Positions 1 through 9,664 are shown, counted from the stretch's first letter. The stretch: 64,000 nucleotides of DNA from Plutella xylostella (GCF_932276165.1 NC_063991.1:921001-985000), one strand, 5' to 3'. The notes: a model not told the origin generated them from the sequence alone. Made by a program: numbers and translations.

Positions 1-29
1 AGATCACATTTAAATAAAACTCAGCGGTG

Positions 30-392
30 TATACTAAAATATATAAACTTTATTTCCAACAACATTTTAATGAATTTCCAAAATGAATAAATAAGTTTGT
101 AAACGAAAACAGCGCAAGAACAACAGAATTTTGCAAACTACTGGACCCCCAAATAAACATATTTAAAATAAGTATTAAATTAAGACTGTATGTATATAAA
201 ACTAAAATTTATTTTAAACTGCACTTGCAATAAATAACTTCATCGCTTTATATTAGTTAGGTTACATTAATGCCTACTTTAGCATTTTTGATTAATTTAA
301 AAAATATAACTTATTTTTACAACCATAAACTTAAGATTTTATGTTATTAATTATTTATATTATATATAAGCATCCAATATGTACTTCTTTAA
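30..392 (-). other. PAPLA1: 3' UTR of the Sec23ip/PAPLA1-like gene
   Basis: This AT-rich, non-coding stretch follows the stop codon at 393-395 (minus strand). A canonical AATAAA on the minus strand at 54-49 would place the mRNA end at about 20-40. The exact cleavage site is inferred, not seen. Confidence 0.5.
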
Positions 393-424
393 TTAGACCC
401 CATCGCCACTGGTTGACGCATCTT
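393..424 (-). CDS. PAPLA1: Sec23ip/PAPLA1-like phospholipase, last coding exon (E20)
   Basis: Last coding exon of gene 1. The acceptor (tttcag on minus) is just upstream of 424. Reading in the phase left by exon E19 gives EDASTSGDGV and then TAA at 395-393. The tail is short and acidic, as expected after a DDHD domain. The intron before it holds the mariner element at 785-1694. Confidence 0.8.
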
Positions 425-560
425 CTGAAAATAGAAAAACACTAAATTACTACCTATGTATCTCTCTTTTTACTCGACTGGCGAAGGAGGAGGGTAATGT
501 TTTTCTTCTTAGCCTTCTCACTCCACGTGTAAAGACTACCCTTATTCCAATGTAATAAGG

Positions 561-753
561 GTTCTGACCCTCTAGTACGGGTTTTGCTGTTTATGAAAAC
601 GAAAAAAGTTTACGTTTTCTCCTTTCATCTGCATACATTATCTGACAAAAGTTTCATGATAGTTTCCATTATAGGTGCCACTTAGTATGCGAGAAAACGT
701 AAACTTTTATAGTTTTCGACAAACTATCGAACCTGTCTGTACTAGACCTGCAG
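561..753 (+). repeat. MITE-like repeat, sister copy at 57943-58125
   Basis: Roughly 190 bp, repeated in the opposite orientation at 57943-58125 with only scattered differences. The ends carry short inverted TCTAGTAC/GTACTAGA motifs. Internal inverted blocks (AAACGTAAACTT-like) suggest a small non-autonomous DNA element. No coding potential. Confidence 0.6.
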
Positions 754-784
754 TTAGATGTATTTCCCCGTGGAATGGGATATA

Positions 785-1694
785 CGAGGGCGGGTCAATA
801 AGTCCGTGACTTTTTGAACAAAATACTGGTTTTTGGATATTTTTTTTATTTATTTTTCAACGTAGTCTCCTTTGAGCTCTATACACTTTGTGCAAAGTTT
901 CTGCAATTTTTTTATCCCTTCCAAAAAATGAGGTGTCTCGAGGTCATCAAAATACCCACCTTGGCCTTCTTTGGCGCCGATTCACCCCGAGAAACCCACC
1001 GTTTAGACTGATTTTTGGTCTCTGGTGTGTTGTGGTGGATCCACGTTTCATCCACGGTTACAAAACGGCGCAAAAACTCGTCCGAATTTCGGTTTAACAA
1101 CGCCAAACACTCCTCTGCGAAGTTGTCATTCGATTGCGTTTGTGAGCAAACGCGGCAGCCATCTTGCGGAAAGCTTTTTCATACCCAAGTGATCATTCAA
1201 AATTGAAACCAGTGAGCCACGTGATATCCCTGTGGCTTCCACTATCCCTTTCACTTTCAATCTCCGATCGGCCAACACCATGTCGTGAATTTTTTCAATC
1301 ATTTCAGGTGTAGAGACCTCAACTGGGTGCCATGGACGTCCGGCATCTTCCGTACTTGTACGGCCACAACGGAATTCAGTAAACCACTTTTAACCATAGA
1401 TATTGATGGTGCAGAGTCCCCATAATCTTTATCAAGCTTAGCCTTGGTTTCAGTGATGGTTTTTTTCCGTAAAAAAATCATGCTTAGTGAGCACACGAAA
1501 TTCAGTTTTTTCCATTATGTTTTTAAATCACGCGGTTGTTGCTAAGAACGGGTGTAAAACACAAACCAAGTGACGTAACTTGTGCAAATTTTGACAGATG
1601 TCTACTGACAGATGCTTGTTGACAGGAGCAGTGTTGTTCTTTCAGTTAAGTGGCGGGAAATTATAAAAGTCACGGACTTATTGACCCGCCCTCG
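785..1694 (-). mobile_element. Internally deleted mariner transposon
   Basis: The ends are perfect 30-bp inverted repeats starting CGAGGGCGGGTCAATA and flanked by TA. This is the structure of a Tc1/mariner insertion. On the minus strand two blocks resemble mariner transposase: an N-terminal helix-turn-helix part (about 1496-1299, with FLRKKTITETKAKLDK) and a middle part with FVTVDETWIHH (about 1106-950), which holds the first catalytic Asp. The sequence then jumps from KAKVG to the extreme C-terminal end. The element is 910 bp, against about 1.3 kb for intact mariners, so the rest of the catalytic domain is deleted. It cannot encode active transposase, but both ends are intact and it could be mobilised in trans. 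Confidence 0.9.
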
Positions 1695-1814
1695 TAGTAT
1701 AGTAAAGGGATTATACAGTCAGATTAGCGTCAGTGGCTGACTGGCCAGGGACAGCTAGGACCATAAAACATGTCAATTTAAGGTGGAAACAAATACATAC
1801 GATTATAAACTTAC

Positions 1815-1839
1815 CAGTAGTAGCAAACGCTCTCTCCTC
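1815..1839 (-). CDS. PAPLA1: Sec23ip/PAPLA1-like phospholipase, microexon E19
   Basis: A 25-nt exon with a good acceptor (gtttcag) and a consensus donor (gtaagt) on the minus strand. It encodes EERAFATT plus one base. It joins E18 (phase 0) to E20 (phase 1) without breaking the frame. It is too short to show in an ORF scan. The call rests on the splice sites and on frame closure to the stop. Confidence 0.75.
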
Positions 1840-2300
1840 CTGAAACACAAGCACAAACATTAGAACGAGGCGCATAAACCTCAATATTAAAATGGGTGTA
1901 GGTTATTTATTACTTTAAATTAAAATACTGTGCCTATAATCATTATCTGCAAGACATATAGCTCTCGCAAGCACACTCTGTCCTTGGAATTCATCCAGTC
2001 ACTACTGGCTATCTGTCTAACTAAAAAATTAAAACAAAAATTACAACAATTTAATTTTAAAACAAAAAAGCAACCGCCCTAATTTTGGGGGCGGGCGCGC
2101 TAAAGCAAGAAGTCAAATCGTAGTGCGTTATGGTTATGCAGAGAGACTACTCATTCGTGTATTACAGTCGTGGTCACATTTAGGTTAGGTATATGTATGA
2201 TAACATCGGGGGCCTATAATCTATAAGCCGTAGTGCGTAGATAATCCATCTGTCCATATACACTTCCTTAGTCTACATTGCCCTAGGGCGGGACGCCTAC

Positions 2301-2421
2301 CTCCGTGGGCGGGCGGGCGCGCTGCAGCTGCATGGAGGGCGGCGGCGCGGAGCCGTCGGGCCGCACGCCCAGAGACGAGTACATCTCACGCAGCATGAGG
2401 AGCATCGTGTCTTCAGACTCC
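2301..2421 (-). CDS. PAPLA1: Sec23ip/PAPLA1-like phospholipase, exon E18 (end of DDHD domain)
   Basis: Encodes ESEDTMLLMLREMYSSLGV followed by a proline/arginine-rich tail. The acceptor is ttccgcag, the donor is gtaggc. Its first base completes the Trp codon begun in E17, giving GYW|ESEDT, the conserved end of the DDHD domain in Sec23ip/DDHD phospholipases. Confidence 0.88.
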
Positions 2422-2817
2422 CTGCGGAAGAAAATGGAAATTTAAGTCCCAAAAATGGTAATTGGCTCGAGGGTTGAGGGCTACTCTTGTTTGATAAAAT
2501 ACGATGTTGGGATCGCCATTTTGTTCCGTTAGGACATCCAAATTGTTTTTAAACGCCAACACAAAAAAGGGATGTTATAAGTTAAAAGTGTCTGAGCATG
2601 AGTGTATCTAGTCGTATACGCAACGATATTTTCGTCTAGATTAGAATTAATCGTCAGATATTATCTCCATTGGATTGTGTATTCAGTCTCTGCCTGTTTG
2701 TGCTTCTTCAGTGAGCGTAGAACTGGAATCGCATATATTAGGTTAGGTTAGGAGAACATAGCAAAGGCGCGCTTCTTTCTCGCCTCCGCCGCGACTCTGC
2801 CTCGACTCTCGACTCAC

Positions 2818-2927
2818 CAGTAGCCCACGTGGCTGCTCATGGCGAACAGGTACTCGTTGATCATCTCGAAGGGCGCCTCCTGCAGCACGTGGTCCACGCG
2901 CGCGCCGCCGTTCAGCGCACCCAGGAG
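2818..2927 (-). CDS. PAPLA1: Sec23ip/PAPLA1-like phospholipase, exon E17 (DDHD domain)
   Basis: Encodes LLGALNGGARVDHVLQE, then FEMINEYLFAMSSHVGYW. The family signature (NGGxRxDxVLQE ... NEYLFAxxSHxxYW) is clear. The acceptor is tcccag, the donor gtgagt. A 33-bp copy of the acceptor region lies just upstream in the gene at 3008-3040 with its AG changed to AA. Confidence 0.93.
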
Positions 2928-3007
2928 CTGGGACACATCCTGTATAATTATAGAATACAGGGTGTTCAGAAATAACGGATATGAAAACTTCTATAGGATA
3001 ATAAGGG

Positions 3008-3040
3008 CCCAGGAGTTGGGACACATCCTGTATAATTATA
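3008..3040 (-). repeat. Microduplication of the E17 acceptor region, AG lost
   Basis: These 33 bases match 2920-2952 with one difference. That difference (3016, matching 2928) turns the acceptor AG on the minus strand into AA. The copied segment holds the first 8 nt of E17 plus 25 nt of intron. Confidence 0.75.
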
Positions 3041-3061
3041 AAATAAACTTTATTTAAAGGA

Positions 3062-3300
3062 TTATAGGCAAACTATTCGGCTAAGCAGAAGCAACTTCGA
3101 CAAGGAGGCTGCAATGCGCATCGAACTGGGTTGGGCTGCATTCGGGAACTTCTCTCAGCGTGCTATGGAGAGAGCTATGCTTAGGTTTACTCTGATGGAT
3201 CGTATCAGAAATGAGGTTACCGATATAGCTGTCAAAATATGCTAGCTGAAATGGCAGTGGGCTGGTCATATAAGGACCAATACGTTACTTATTGATGAAC
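3062..3300 (+). mobile_element. RTE LINE fragment (3' part of ORF2)
   Basis: The plus strand reads in broken frames as SNFDKEAAMRIELGWAAFGK, then MDRIRNEVTDIAVKIC and LKWQWAGHI. These match the 3' part of the RTE-type reverse transcriptase ORF seen better preserved at 44743-45399. It is a short fragment with an internal deletion. Confidence 0.75.
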
Positions 3301-3371
3301 TGTTCACAATCTGTCAACTTAGGTCTATGCCAAAATTATGGTAGATATTATAGAATAGAATAGAATAGGTA

Positions 3372-4830
3372 TTGCTTTTTACAGTTGCAACTCTGACATC
3401 GGCGCGGACGGTCGCTTTCTAGCGGCGCCGTCTGTAGCCAATACGTGTGACTCACTACTGAGTACGACCGCAACATGGCCACAGCCACTAAACGCTCGGA
3501 CACCCTCATGGTGAGCGAGGTGCTCGCCTTCGTTCAGAACAAGCTGGACACAATGGACGTGATCAGCCTCGAGCAGATCTGTCTGACCAGCTTCAAGGAG
3601 GCTGAGCTTGCCGCCGCCAAGAAGCTGCTCGCCGACACCGCCACCACCACCGTGCGCCTCGTGCCGCGCCGCGGTGATGGCTCCATGAAGAAAGACCTGC
3701 AGGACATCATCCGGGTGTTCCAGGAAACCGATCCGGATGATATCCCGACGTACGTAGCTCGGGACCTCTATAAGCTGCCGCCGGTTACATTTGACCACGT
3801 CGATGTGACCCGGCTGCTCAAGGACATCGTCCTGTTGAGGGCCGAGATAGATGAAATACGGGGTAAATTAGAAGCCTCGGAACGTGCCAGCGCATCGATG
3901 CAACGTGAGTTGTCGACGATGCGAAATGCTGACGCTGCGGTCGCCGCGTCACCGCCGCCTGCGCGTGAAGTGCAAGCGCAGCGAGTTCCGGTGACTGCAA
4001 GCATTGCAACTGACACCGTTTCGCGGCGGGTAAATGACCCGCCGCCTGCGACCTACGCCGAGCGGACACGTGACGCCGCGTGCCCGCTGCGAGCCGCCGC
4101 CCCCGCACCGCCGCGCCCCGCTGCTGCACCCTCCACCACCAGGAGCCAGCAGGAGGCCGCGCCCCCCCGCCCCCGCCCTCGCCCCCGCCCCCGCCGCCGC
4201 CGTCGAGCCGCGCCGCAAGCTGCACCCCATGTGACGCTAGCGGCCGCAGGAGCTCCGGCGGCGCCCCCCCGTGCCCCGCGCAACGCGGCTGTCGACAAGG
4301 ATGGCTTCATCTTGGTGGAGAAGAGGAGCCCCCGTCGCCGCAACCGCAACAAGCGCGGCACCGCCCCGGCCGCCTGCTCGCTGAAGGCCGCCACGCCCAC
4401 GGTCGACATCTACGTCTCCCGCATCCATGCGAATATGGCACATGATAACATCATGCGCTATGTTAAGGAGAGGAGTGTCGGCCGCACCGAACAGCCAGTC
4501 CAGGTACTGGCAATCGAGAGGCTGCAGTCCGCCAAGCAGACGGACTTCAAGTCCTTCCGTCTTCGGGTTCCCGCCGACCAGCAAAAAGTTCTACTGGACA
4601 AAGACTTCTGGCCTGCGGGAATCGTTTTCCGTCGCTACAGGGAGGCGAAACAGACTATTAAATCCCCTGTTACTAGTGCTAGAGTTTAAGTTACTTTTAT
4701 TTTTGATATAATTAAGTATATAATGTTATCTATTATTTGTATTTTTAAAATGTATTGTGTTTAGTTTATAATATGGGCCACTGATGCCTGAAATAAAGGT
4801 TTATTATTATTATTATTTATTGAACACCAC
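3372..4830 (+). mobile_element. ORF1-only non-LTR retrotransposon
   Basis: The element consists of a 5' leader, one long ORF (3475-4689), an AT-rich 3' UTR with AATAAA (about 4792) and a short TTA tail. No endonuclease or reverse transcriptase follows before the tail, so it looks like a non-autonomous LINE that keeps only ORF1. It lies antisense to gene 1 in the intron between E16 and E17. The 5' boundary is approximate and I could not define a target duplication. Confidence 0.7.
3475..4689 (+). CDS. LINE ORF1-like RNA-binding protein, 404 aa
   Basis: An intact ORF starting MATATKRSDTLMVSEVLAFV. Residues 1-110 form a predicted helical N-terminal domain, followed by a coiled-coil-like stretch (about 115-150, LLRAEIDEIRGKLEASERAS). 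A proline/arginine-rich linker (about 155-290) follows. The C-terminal domain (about 300-395) begins TVDIYVSRIHAN and ends DKDFWPAGIVFRRYREAKQ. This C-terminal fold is typical of ORF1 proteins of insect LINEs and probably binds RNA. No CCHC knuckle is visible. The codons are GC-rich, unlike the flanking intron. The long open frame suggests recent insertion or retained function. The exact LINE clade is not certain. Confidence 0.75.
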   Translation: MATATKRSDTLMVSEVLAFVQNKLDTMDVISLEQICLTSFKEAELAAAKKLLADTATTTVRLVPRRGDGSMKKDLQDIIRVFQETDPDDIPTYVARDLYKLPPVTFDHVDVTRLLKDIVLLRAEIDEIRGKLEASERASASMQRELSTMRNADAAVAASPPPAREVQAQRVPVTASIATDTVSRRVNDPPPATYAERTRDAACPLRAAAPAPPRPAAAPSTTRSQQEAAPPRPRPRPRPRRRRRAAPQAAPHVTLAAAGAPAAPPRAPRNAAVDKDGFILVEKRSPRRRNRNKRGTAPAACSLKAATPTVDIYVSRIHANMAHDNIMRYVKERSVGRTEQPVQVLAIERLQSAKQTDFKSFRLRVPADQQKVLLDKDFWPAGIVFRRYREAKQTIKSPVTSARV

Positions 4831-4976
4831 ATAAATCAGACATACAAAAAATATACTTGTAGACTAGAACTTATATACAATAGACGGCCTTATCGCTGCG
4901 AGCGATCTCTTACAGGCAACCTTATATATTGCGGAAACAAAGTAATAAATTAGAGGGCGATATTATGTATACTCAC

Positions 4977-5057
4977 GACGGGCGCGGGCGAGGCGGGCGG
5001 CGTGTCGATCGCCTCCTCCTCCTTGTTCACCTCCTTCTCCAGCTCTTCTTCCACCAC
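4977..5057 (-). CDS. PAPLA1: Sec23ip/PAPLA1-like phospholipase, exon E16
   Basis: An 81-nt phase 0-0 exon encoding VVEEELEKEVNKEEEAIDTP and a short Pro/Ala run. The acceptor is ttttgcag and the donor gtgagt. The acidic, helical segment sits between the two halves of the DDHD domain, as in the vertebrate relatives. Confidence 0.85.
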
Positions 5058-5504
5058 CTGCAAAACCATCCAGAAGTTAGTGGGCTGATTGAACCAATTA
5101 AAATGAGAGCAAGATGCAGGTACTAACACACCCTAGAGAATAAAATAGATTAGAATAAAACTAATGAAATGGTTAAGGATTCCGTATTATTTTATACTTT
5201 AACCGATTCAGTTAAGGGCAAATAAGTTCCTTTTTTATATATTTATGCCATAGGGTTTACGCCCTTACAGCCACTTAGCTGGCGACCGGTGCTGATATGT
5301 CAAGTCTCATAGATTCCTTACGCCCACAAATATTAGTTTGTTTCTATATCCGTAGTCAACTACAAGGTTACTGGTAAACACACATAATTACAACACACAC
5401 AAAAAGACCACAAATAAAAAAATTGACGAATCCCAACAAAAAAATCCTTAAAAGCTGTATTCAACAACCGACCCTACCACAACACAACCCGGTACTTTCT
5501 CCAG

Positions 5505-5690
5505 GAGCGGTGGTAGCTCAGTCTTGTAAGCGCCGGCTTCTCACGCCAGAAATGCGGGTTCGAATCCCGACGCAGACATGTACCAATGAGTTCTACCAAC
5601 GAGCACTAGGCCCGCATGGTGGACCTAAACCCTTCCTTCGTTGGAAGGAGACCCGAGCCCCAGCAGTGGGGATGTGATGGGTCGTGATGA
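5505..5690 (+). mobile_element. tRNA-headed SINE, abutting exon E15
   Basis: Starts with a tRNA-like head: an A-box-like GGTAGCTCAGTC and a B-box GGTTCGAATCCC. A body ending CCCAGCAGTGGGGATGTGATG and a GTCGTGATGA tail follow. The tail ends 8 bases from the splice donor side of exon E15. Related copies lie at 29795-30123 (minus) and 33958-34240 (plus). Related 3' bodies lie at 31410-31520 (minus) and 58240-58340 (plus). Confidence 0.75.
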
Positions 5691-5698
5691 ATAAGTAC

Positions 5699-5820
5699 CT
5701 TCTCTAGCAGCAGCGTGTTGGGCGGCGGCGTCCTCCACACGCTGGCCCAGGTCGACTTGATGGACTCAACTAGTTTCTGCTTTAAGTCCGCCCCCACGCG
5801 CGCCACCGTCTCTTTTAGCT
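5699..5820 (-). CDS. PAPLA1: Sec23ip/PAPLA1-like phospholipase, exon E15
   Basis: Encodes ELKETVARVGADLKQKLVES, then IKSTWASVWRTPPPNTLLLEK. The acceptor is tccacag, the donor gtactt. The segment HLELKET...GADLKQ is conserved across Sec23ip/DDHD2. The donor lies 8 bases from a SINE tail (5505-5690). Confidence 0.92.
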
Positions 5821-5868
5821 CTGTGGAGGAGAGGAGAATATGTATGAGCTGGTTCAGGGGATCTTAGA

Positions 5869-5974
5869 GTGTTGCAAAAAGGGTATACTAAGCCGAAACC
5901 TATGATTTTATTTTCGGGCTTAGATATAACATACTGCACATTTAAGTTTCGACTTAGTATACCCTTTTTGCAAC
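5869..5974. repeat. Palindromic MITE (GTGTTGCAAAAAGG family)
   Basis: About 106 bp with inverted ends GTGTTGCAAAAAGGGTATAC / GTATACCCTTTTTGCAAC. Related copies lie at 12020-12160 and 12298-12434, with one partial end at about 20718-20812. Confidence 0.7.
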
Positions 5975-6064
5975 AATGTTATAATTAAAAACTATTATTA
6001 AACTTATAATTAAAACAATCCACAAAGGACTTCTTGCTTAAAGCTCTAACAGACAATCCAATCA

Positions 6065-6185
6065 GTGTGACTTTATTTATCGGTACAATGGTTGTCATTA
6101 GGTTGAACTTAAAACGGTTTGGCAGTAAACAAAATGCGTACAGTTTTTAGCTTTGTTTTTGTAACACCACCATCTTGTTCGTATA
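6065..6185 (+). repeat. Dispersed repeat containing GGTTGAACTTAAAACGGTTT
   Basis: A dispersed repeat of unknown class whose core is ATTAGGTTGAACTTAAAACG. Further copies occur at about 31290-31400 and 37760-37890 (plus) and 39960-40130 (minus). Confidence 0.55.
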
Positions 6186-6224
6186 TTGTTAATCAAAGCT
6201 TTTACTCCTAAATACGCTCATTAC

Positions 6225-6310
6225 CGAGATGCATCCGCTTCCGTCCCTTGTGGTGCGGGATGAGGGAGGGGGGCACCTCCTTCAGCTGCGGGTTTATCAG
6301 CGGCTCGATC
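6225..6310 (-). CDS. PAPLA1: Sec23ip/PAPLA1-like phospholipase, exon E14 (DDHD domain)
   Basis: Encodes (R)IEPLINPQLKEVPPSLIPHH then KGRKRMHLE. The acceptor is gctttcag, the donor gtaatg. The string LIPHHKGRKRxHLELK is a hallmark of Sec23ip-type phospholipases. The intron upstream holds the intact Jockey element. Confidence 0.95.
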
Positions 6311-6388
6311 CTGAAAGCAACAACAATGCAATGTCAAATCAGAAACTCTTTTAACCTTTAATAAGGCAAAGGGAAAATAGTTCGCACC

Positions 6389-6402
6389 TTTTTGGCCTTA
6401 CT
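6389..6402. repeat. Left target-site duplication of the Jockey LINE
   Basis: TTTTTGGCCTTACT, repeated perfectly at 11029-11042 on the other side of the LINE. Confidence 0.9.
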
Positions 6403-6949
6403 GATTGATTTGATTTGATTTTCAAAATTCTTTATTTCATAAATTATTACAATAGCCTTAAGACTAACTTATAAGTAGGCAACTAAAGGCTTATACACTA
6501 AATTATGGAGCATTTTATACAGGCTGCATACACCTTTTTAAAATATTACAGTAGGAAAAATTATATCTATTTAAATCTTTGAAATTATATCTTAATATAC
6601 TTGGGTTTATTAGATGTACATCTGTAAAGGCAATATACATTTTTGGCAGAATTAAACTTTTAACTAGGAACTACGAGTAAAATACCTACGGGTACAATAT
6701 AAGTACTTTACTAATACTTACAACTTACAATATAGGTACTTAACAAATACTTACAAAAAACTGTAATAATAGGTAAGTACATATAATTTGTGTAACTCAT
6801 ATAGGCTTGTATTGTTAAAAATTACTACAAGTATTAGTTAACTAGTGAGAGAGGGTAATTTGACAAGAATGTTAGTTCTGTCCGGGCGGTTACGCGCCTT
6901 GGCTGTCGGAATATGACCCGTATGGCACGGACCGGTATGACTTACTACG

Positions 6950-9664
6950 TCACACGCCCAGCACTAAGTGATGGGGTAAGCGATAACGTCGATATTTGTC
7001 TATGTACGACAAGTTTTCTAGGCGGGACTGTCCAATAGTTGAAACTAGTGTGTTTGGGTTATTCGGATTTTTTTCGAGATAGAATTTACGCGTTGCTTTT
7101 AGTATAAAGTCATATAAGCGGGGAAAATTTATTTTATCATGAAGGTTCGTTAAGTTAGTTCGGAATGGGGTATTAAATACGATTTTAAGTGACTTGTTTT
7201 GAATAACTTGCAGTTTACTATAATTTGTTTTACAAGTACTACTCCAGACAGGCGCGGCATATGTAATGCAAGGTCTGATGAGGCCAGTATAGAATCTTAA
7301 TTTGGTCTGGGGGCTGAGGTTACATCGGCGATTAAAAATGGGGTTTAGGGCATTAAGGGCTTTGATGCCCTTAGAGCGAATTTGTGTAACGTGATAAGTC
7401 CAGTTGAGCTTTTTGTCAAGGTGGACTCCTAGGTATTTTACGGATGGTTTCCAAGGAATAGAAATACCATTTATTTGCAGTCGCTTGTTGGGGATTTTGC
7501 GTTTTCGTGTAAAAAGGACGGCTTCAGTTTTGCTTTCGTTTAATTTGAGTTTCCAGGAGGTGAAATATTTTAGCAGTAAATTGATAGAAAGTTGGAGGCG
7601 ATCTATTACTAGATCGGGGTCTCTAGATGACGTGAAACAAGCTGTGTCATCAGCAAAGCAGGCTAGTTTGGTCCTAGTTTGTATAGGGATATCATTTAAG
7701 AAGAGTAGGAAAAGGTAGGGTCCTAGTATGGAGCCTTGGGGGACGCCGGCTGGTGGTATACGTATAGAAGAGGTATAATCATCAACCTGGACAAAAAACT
7801 GCCGATTGTCGAGATAGGATTGGACAAGTTTCACAAGGCCAAGGGGGACCTGATTGATCACAAGTTTGTGCAACAGACCGTCGTGCCAGACTGTGTCGAA
7901 CGCTTTTTCTATGTCTAGCAGGAACATGCCTGTCGACTGCCCAAGGTTAAGATGGTGAGCCACGTGCTCAGCCACTCTCGCAAGTTGCTGGGTAGTAGAG
8001 TGCGATTTTCGGAAACCGAATTGCTCATTTCTTAACAAGTGATGAGTGGTGGCTATTAGCCTCTTATAGATTACCGATTCAAAGAGCTTGCTCAGAGATG
8101 ACAAGAGGCTGATTGGTCGATAACTGGTTCCAAGGCAGGCGTCTTTCCCTGACTTTAAGATAGCAATTACTTTAGCTAGTTTCCAGGCTTGGGGAAAGTA
8201 GGAAATTCGAAGACAGGCATTTAGGATTTTTGTCAATAGTATAACAGCTTTTTGTGGCAAGTTTTTTAGTAAGGCGTTGTGGATACCATCATAACCTGGT
8301 GCTTTTCTAAGTTTTAGCTTTCTTATAATTGACCAAATTTCTCTCGGGCGGGTAGGTTTGTATATCCTGTATGGCTGAAAGCAGTTGATTGTTTCTAGGG
8401 ATGCTGCAACCGTGTTTTCATTATCGCTTTGCCAATTTAGCGTGAGACTCATATTTTCATGGAACGCGTCAGCCAATATCTCGCACTGTTCCTTTGTGCT
8501 TTTTGTTTTGGTACCATCAGGTTTAGCAAGGGGGGGAATTATAATGGGTTTGCTGCGAATAGATTTAGCTAAGCGCCATAAATCTGACGATGGGTTGTCA
8601 ACTTTAGAAAGTTTTTTGTTCCAGATTTTATCTTGCAATTCCCTGATCCCTCTCCTTATATTGTGATTAAGGCTGTTAAATGTTGTCCGTAAAGAAGACC
8701 GAACGTCTTGATTATCTTCTTTTAGCATTAGTCTACGTACGCGATTTTTTATTTTGATAGTTTGTTTTATTTCGCGGGGAAGTGTTTTGTTGTGGTTATT
8801 GAGCTTACCAGTGGGGACAAATTTACTCCTGGCCTCTAGTAGGAGCTCCATAAACGAATTTAGGGCATTATCGATCTCACTTATCGATGAGAAGAAATTA
8901 GAACTGAGGGTAATGTTGTCGTTGACGTGAGAGCGGAACCCAGTCCAGTCTGCATCGCAGTAACGGAAGTATTCGAGGCTTTTCCGAGTGAAGTTTCCTA
9001 CGACAGAGAAGGCTACAGGCAAGTGATTCGATGATAAGGCAGGCAAAGTACGAATGTCGCAGATGTCATGTACGTTTTGGGAGAGAACAAGATCTGGGGT
9101 AGTGGGTTGATAATTAGAATTGTAGTGGACTAGTGTGGGGTTTGGTGTATAATGAATGATGTAGTCATTTTCAAGCATGTGGTCAAGTAATATGTTACCT
9201 CTTGAGTTGGTATCAGGACACTTCCAGTGGGCATGTTTTGCGTTGAAGTCACCCATGATCAACACATTTCGGCCAATATTGAGAAGAGCTGATAGATCAC
9301 TAGGGTCAAGGGGAAGATTAGGTGACTGGTAAATCGACAAGATAGTGAGCTTTTTACCCGATAGCGTCATTTCTATGCCTATTGCCTCCATATGGCGAGT
9401 ATGGGGTACTGCAACACGGCTATGTTCAATATCAGTTTTTATAAGGATAGCAACGCCTTGGCCGTGTCCATTGAGGTGTTTGTCGGCTCTGTGACAGATG
9501 TACCCGGGAGTTTCTAGGGTTATATTAGAGGTTAACCTGGTTTCGCATAAGGCAATGATATCAGTGCATAGTTCAGATGTAGCTAGGTCTAAGAGTTCAT
9601 GTAATTTAGTGCGTACGCCGTCAGCGTTCCATGATAGGATTTTGATTTCTTTGGATTCAGACAC
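6950..9664 (-). CDS. Jockey ORF2: endonuclease and reverse transcriptase, 904 aa
   Basis: The N-terminal 220 residues form an APE-type endonuclease, with ILSWNADGVRTKL, ALCETRLT and GDFNAKHAHW. The usual terminal S-D-H motif reads S-N-H here (SSNHLPV), so one catalytic Asp appears replaced. The reverse transcriptase occupies about 430-720, with the PISLLSSLSKLFE and VPQGSILGPYLFLLFLND boxes and the catalytic FADD (FADDTACF). A C-terminal domain follows. The length matches Jockey ORF2. It nicks target DNA and copies the element RNA at the nick. The start overlaps the ORF1 stop, which suggests translation by reinitiation. No stops or frameshifts were seen. Confidence 0.93.
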   Translation of the reverse strand: MSESKEIKILSWNADGVRTKLHELLDLATSELCTDIIALCETRLTSNITLETPGYICHRADKHLNGHGQGVAILIKTDIEHSRVAVPHTRHMEAIGIEMTLSGKKLTILSIYQSPNLPLDPSDLSALLNIGRNVLIMGDFNAKHAHWKCPDTNSRGNILLDHMLENDYIIHYTPNPTLVHYNSNYQPTTPDLVLSQNVHDICDIRTLPALSSNHLPVAFSVVGNFTRKSLEYFRYCDADWTGFRSHVNDNITLSSNFFSSISEIDNALNSFMELLLEARSKFVPTGKLNNHNKTLPREIKQTIKIKNRVRRLMLKEDNQDVRSSLRTTFNSLNHNIRRGIRELQDKIWNKKLSKVDNPSSDLWRLAKSIRSKPIIIPPLAKPDGTKTKSTKEQCEILADAFHENMSLTLNWQSDNENTVAASLETINCFQPYRIYKPTRPREIWSIIRKLKLRKAPGYDGIHNALLKNLPQKAVILLTKILNACLRISYFPQAWKLAKVIAILKSGKDACLGTSYRPISLLSSLSKLFESVIYKRLIATTHHLLRNEQFGFRKSHSTTQQLARVAEHVAHHLNLGQSTGMFLLDIEKAFDTVWHDGLLHKLVINQVPLGLVKLVQSYLDNRQFFVQVDDYTSSIRIPPAGVPQGSILGPYLFLLFLNDIPIQTRTKLACFADDTACFTSSRDPDLVIDRLQLSINLLLKYFTSWKLKLNESKTEAVLFTRKRKIPNKRLQINGISIPWKPSVKYLGVHLDKKLNWTYHVTQIRSKGIKALNALNPIFNRRCNLSPQTKLRFYTGLIRPCITYAAPVWSSTCKTNYSKLQVIQNKSLKIVFNTPFRTNLTNLHDKINFPRLYDFILKATRKFYLEKNPNNPNTLVSTIGQSRLENLSYIDKYRRYRLPHHLVLGV

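Larger units (their letters stand above)
425..1814. other. Intron between E19 and E20
   Basis: About 1.4 kb of intron. It holds a MITE-like repeat (561-753) and the deleted mariner (785-1694). A short stretch at about 475-500 resembles the 'cgactggcgaaggaggaggg' repeat seen again near 51530. Nothing else is recognised. Confidence 0.6.

Noticed and set aside
3379..4584. Overlapping minus-strand and other-frame ORFs opposite the LINE ORF1
   Set aside because: Shadows of a GC-rich coding sequence; composition is Arg/Gly/Pro noise without motifs.
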